A stretch of 64,000 bases of DNA from Candidatus Krumholzibacteriia bacterium (GTDB lineage Bacteria; Krumholzibacteriota; Krumholzibacteriia; G020349025). Numbering within the stretch: the stretch's first letter is position 1; each line of letters begins with the position of its first letter. The DNA is taken from positions 26,859 through 90,858 of the forward strand of contig DASRJW010000097.1 in NCBI GenBank assembly GCA_035649275.1, in the 5' to 3' direction. The notes beneath the pieces were generated by a model, which ran no database searches, was not told the DNA's origin, and worked only from the letters and a program-made list of their open reading frames with translations. Below are positions 59,170-64,000 of this stretch, piece by piece. Position numbers and translations under genes: made by a program.

Positions 59170-60291
59170 TCAGCCTTTTCGCTCGGCGAAGTCTTTCATG
59201 AAGGACGCGAGCGCCTCGCACCATTCGGGCTCGACCGCGTTGTAGAGCGAGGCGCGGATGCCGCCGACGGCGCGGTGGCCCTTCAGGCCGACCATCTTCA
59301 GCGTGGTCGCTTCCTTCACGAAGATCTCCTCGAGCTCGGGGGTCGGGAGCCGCCAGACGACGTTCATGATCGAGCGGCAAGCCGGCTCGACTGGGCAGCG
59401 GTAGAACCCGCCTGAGGCTTCGATCGCGTCGTAGATCGCGCGCGCCTTCTTGCGGTTCCTCGTCTCCATCCCGGTGACGCCGCCTTGCATCTCGAGCCAG
59501 CCGAGCGTATTGCGGACGAGGTAGATGCCGAACGTCGGCGGCGTGTTGTAGAGCGACTGGTTGTCCGCCGCTGTTCGGTACTGGAAAATGGTCGGGATGT
59601 CCTTCCTGCCTCGAGCCGTCATTTCCTTTTTCATCGCCACGAGCGTGACGCCGCTCGGGCCGAGGTTCTTCTGCGCTCCGGCGTAGATGAGGTCAAAGCG
59701 AGACGCGTCGATTGACCGGCCGAGGATGTCGCTCGACATGTCGACGACGACGGGGACATCGGCGCGCGGGAACGGCGTCTCCGGCTGGAGGCCGTACTCG
59801 ATGCCGTGGATGGTCTCGTTGCTCGTCACGTGCAGGTACGCAGCGTCCTTCGTGAGTGACAGCTCCTCCTGACGTGGGACGCGGACGTAGCTCTTGTCCT
59901 CGCCCCGCGTCGTCGCCGCGACGCGCGGCTCGCCTCCGCCGACCGCTTTGATCGTGCGGGCCTCCGCGAGTGCCTTCTCGCCCCATGCGCCGTTGACGAT
60001 GTAGTCGGCGGTCCTCCCCGATCCGAGGAAGTTGAGTGGAATCTGGGCAAAAGCCATCGACGCTCCGCCCTGAACGAAGAGGACGTCCCACGTATCGAGC
60101 GGCGTGCCGAGGAGCTCGGCGACAAGTGCCGTGGCCTCCGCGTGAACTTTCTCGTAGGCCTTTCCCCGATGGCTATGCTCCATCAGGCTCATCCCCGACT
60201 CCTCGAAGTCGAGGAGCTCTTCACGAGCGCGCTCGAGCGCGGAGATGGGAAGCGCAGCCGGCCCAGCGTTGAAATTCATCACGCGACTCAT
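59170..60291 (-). CDS. serC: Phosphoserine aminotransferase
   Basis: A 373-residue PLP enzyme that makes O-phospho-L-serine from 3-phosphohydroxypyruvate and glutamate. NFNAGPAALP is the family start; GMSLMEHSHRGKAY, FVQGGASMAFAQIPLN, SNETIHGIEY, VVDMSSDILGR and the PLP Lys in YAGAQKNLGPSG are present, and HRAVGGIRASLYNA ends the chain. The ATG lies 8 bases after a TAGAAT hexamer, without a ribosome site, so the mRNA may be leaderless; MNFNAG four codons later is an alternative. It is about 500 bases upstream of the cluster on the same strand. Its product is the substrate of SbnA. Confidence 0.95.
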   Translation of the reverse strand: MSRVMNFNAGPAALPISALERAREELLDFEESGMSLMEHSHRGKAYEKVHAEATALVAELLGTPLDTWDVLFVQGGASMAFAQIPLNFLGSGRTADYIVNGAWGEKALAEARTIKAVGGGEPRVAATTRGEDKSYVRVPRQEELSLTKDAAYLHVTSNETIHGIEYGLQPETPFPRADVPVVVDMSSDILGRSIDASRFDLIYAGAQKNLGPSGVTLVAMKKEMTARGRKDIPTIFQYRTAADNQSLYNTPPTFGIYLVRNTLGWLEMQGGVTGMETRNRKKARAIYDAIEASGGFYRCPVEPACRSIMNVVWRLPTPELEEIFVKEATTLKMVGLKGHRAVGGIRASLYNAVEPEWCEALASFMKDFAERKG

Positions 60292-60431
60292 GGGAGAACA
60301 TTCTAGTACATGAATTCATCAGAATCCATGTACGGATGAGAAGTAACTGCATCTCAGACCACCGGAATGCGAGGGACCCGAAAAAGCGGAACACCGCATG
60401 GCCGAAGTGCCACCGACAAATGGCACCTTTT

Positions 60432-60638
60432 TCGAATATACTGCGCCGCGTGAAACGGCTCGCCACCTCGTCTCTCCTCGCGCTCCTGGCCGAGTGCAAC
60501 GACAAGGCGACGCGCGAGCAATGCACGGAGATTCGGCAGGTGCTTGTGGCTGCCGGGACGCGGGCGAATCTGGTAGCGAGTTTACACCGACTTCGCGGAG
60601 TTGGTGTACGCGACTGGCAAGGCGAGGGTTGTCAGTGA
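60432..60638 (+). CDS. Possible small leaderless gene with upstream promoter
   Basis: A TATACT hexamer at 60437-60442 (with CCGACA 18 bases upstream) is followed 7 bases later by GTG at 60450, opening 62 codons that begin VKRLATSSLLALLAECND. The short hydrophobic start recalls a signal peptide but is weak. No family is recognised. The region 60292-60431 holds nothing I can identify. Confidence 0.2.
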   Translation, partial: SNILRRVKRLATSSLLALLAECNDKATREQCTEIRQVLVAAGTRANLVASLHRLRGVGVRDWQGEGCQ

Positions 60639-60696
60639 GCGGATGAAGTACTACAACGAGAGGAGGCGGCTCTCAGCGTTGAGGAACCAGGCGTGA
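60577..60696 (+). pseudogene. Remnant of an IS3-type transposase C-terminus
   Basis: A 39-codon frame without a start reads TDFAELVYATGKARVVSERM then KYYNERRRLSALRNQA. This resembles the end of integrase-core transposases of the IS3 group, which typically finish with a YYNExRxHSALG motif. No terminal inverted repeats are seen, so only a decayed fragment is left. It marks a recombination-prone spot next to the cluster. Confidence 0.4.
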
Positions 60697-60710
60697 ACGA
60701 GGAGGAATCT

Positions 60711-61565
60711 ATGATTCTCGTGACCGGCGCCACGGGCGTGATCGGGAGTGAACTCCTGCGATTGCTGTCCCAAGCGGGGATCCCCGCGCGCGCGCTTACC
60801 CGCAACCCGCGAAAGGCGCAGGAACTGCGTGGCATCATATGGGTTGTTGGAGATTTGGCTCGACCAGCAACGTTGACAACAGCTTTCGAGGGTGCCAAGA
60901 CCGTATTCCTTCTCACGCACTATCTCGAGGACATGGTGGAGTTGCAGCACAACGCCATTGTTGCAGCGCGCTCCACTGGTGTTACACACGTCGTGAAGGC
61001 TTCGGCCTTCGCTGCATCGGACCACTCAAATGCCCCCATCGGTCGATGGCATTACCAGGTCGAGAAAGAACTGCAAGAGTCGGGGCTGGCGTGGACCATG
61101 CTCCGGCCTCACCACTTTATGCAGAACCTCCTTTCTCAGGCCGGGTACGTCATCAAAGAAGGCACCATCTACTCGCCTTCGGGTGACGGCAAAATCCCTT
61201 ACATCGATGCGAATGACGTGGCCGCGGTCGCCTTTGTCACGCTCACGCAGCCGGGACATGTCGGCAAGAAATACGTGCTTACGGGAAGCGAAGCGCTGTC
61301 TTATCGCCAAGCTGCGGAGATCATCGGCGGCGTTATCGGCAAGAAGCTACGGTTTGTCGATGAGACTCCAGAGCAAGCACGGGCGCGACGCGTTCGAGAA
61401 GGCGTTCCTCCCGCCGTCATCGAAAGCATTCTCGCTGTCGGTGCCTATCAGCGCGCGGGCGGAAAAACAGTCACGATCACCAACACCGTCGCTGATCTCA
61501 CTGGCCGCGCGCCGCGAACTGTTTCCGAGTTCGTTCAAGAGAACGCTTCATTCTTCCGCGGTTAA
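60711..61565 (+). CDS. NmrA-type NAD(P)-binding oxidoreductase
   Basis: A 284-residue atypical short-chain dehydrogenase. The Rossmann motif is ILVTGATGVIGSELLR at the start; the middle (VTHVVKASAFAAS, GRWHYQVEKELQESGLAWTMLRPHHFMQN) matches NmrA/quinone-oxidoreductase-2 type proteins, which often bind NADP and act as redox sensors or reduce quinones. GAGGAGGA four bases before ATG 60711 fixes the start; a GTG 18 bases earlier overlaps that site. It lies alone; the next gene has its own promoter. Confidence 0.85.
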   Translation: MILVTGATGVIGSELLRLLSQAGIPARALTRNPRKAQELRGIIWVVGDLARPATLTTAFEGAKTVFLLTHYLEDMVELQHNAIVAARSTGVTHVVKASAFAASDHSNAPIGRWHYQVEKELQESGLAWTMLRPHHFMQNLLSQAGYVIKEGTIYSPSGDGKIPYIDANDVAAVAFVTLTQPGHVGKKYVLTGSEALSYRQAAEIIGGVIGKKLRFVDETPEQARARRVREGVPPAVIESILAVGAYQRAGGKTVTITNTVADLTGRAPRTVSEFVQENASFFRG

Positions 61566-61713
61566 CGTGCCGGCCATCGCCCGATGCAAAGAGCCGCATT
61601 CAGAAGCGCATTCGAACTTCGGAGGGCATTTTACGTCGTTGGCGATGGGGCGCGGAATCCCTAGATGGCGGTTGTGAGCGGTTTTGCGGTTGAGGGCGAG
61701 ATTCCAAGGCCGA

Positions 61714-61743
61714 TTGACGCGCCCGGCATGGCCTTCGTACTAT
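61714..61743 (+). promoter_or_regulatory. Promoter for the iron-sulfur oxidoreductase and porA genes
   Basis: TTGACG (61714-61719), an 18-base spacer and TACTAT (61738-61743), 48 bases before the TTG start at 61792. Confidence 0.5.
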
Positions 61744-61791
61744 GACCACCGCTTCGTCACACGGGCTCTCCAGGGCTACAGGGGGACATCC

Positions 61792-64000
<2,209 letters not shown>

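Overview
The window is 64 kb of high-GC bacterial chromosome. Genes are tightly packed, and GTG and TTG starts are frequent. Clues to the lineage are an outer-membrane efflux system, lipoproteins, and a large secreted protein whose C-terminus looks like the FlgD-type / type IX-like sorting tail common in uncultured FCB-group phyla (Eisenbacteria, Krumholzibacteriota, Latescibacterota and relatives). That placement is an inference. There is no rRNA or tRNA gene and no CRISPR array.

Layout. 0-8 kb: end of a cell-wall amidase, a membrane protein, a YiiX-type cysteine hydrolase fused to OmpA, a cysteine-dioxygenase-like cupin, a methylmalonyl-CoA epimerase-like VOC protein, then a channel / VIT-like / Ca2+:H+ antiporter / outer-membrane protein run. 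8-14 kb: a complete tripartite RND efflux operon. 14-18.6 kb: one very large sigma-54-type regulator with a kinase-like N-terminus, TPRs and a variant GAFTGA loop. 18.8-19.8 kb: a small exported protein, two intrinsic terminators and a candidate structured RNA. 19.8-27.6 kb: an arginine operon argC-argJ-argBD-argR-argG-argH, with ArgB and ArgD fused and a promoter lying inside a 34-bp palindrome. 27.6-34.6 kb: a serine-less esterase-like protein, small or decayed genes, then nudF, rqcH and an MBL hydrolase on the minus strand. 34.9-42.2 kb: housekeeping run yicC-gmk-rpoZ-coaBC-UDG-dnaB and a large membrane protein. 42.2-47.8 kb: secreted metalloprotease-like protein, then DegT aminotransferase-ispD-ispF.

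The most interesting region is 47.86-58.77 kb. It is a minus-strand biosynthetic cluster with a visibly different base composition, led by a recognisable promoter: phosphopantetheinyl transferase, a stand-alone carrier-protein/membrane/beta-helix protein with the layout of a homopoly-amino-acid synthetase lacking its adenylation domain, a half-C/A/PCP/TE peptide synthetase, a TauD/SyrP-like dioxygenase, SbnB, SbnA and a short SerA. A serC gene lies just upstream. SerA and SerC lead to O-phosphoserine, SbnA and SbnB turn that into L-2,3-diaminopropionate (Dap), and the A-domain pocket has two acidic residues suited to a diamino acid. The set looks like a split Dap-polymer or Dap-peptide assembly line, possibly with beta-hydroxylation.

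The last 4 kb holds a transposase-like remnant, an NmrA-type reductase, and a GltD-like iron-sulfur flavoprotein next to the start of a pyruvate:ferredoxin oxidoreductase gene that runs off the window.
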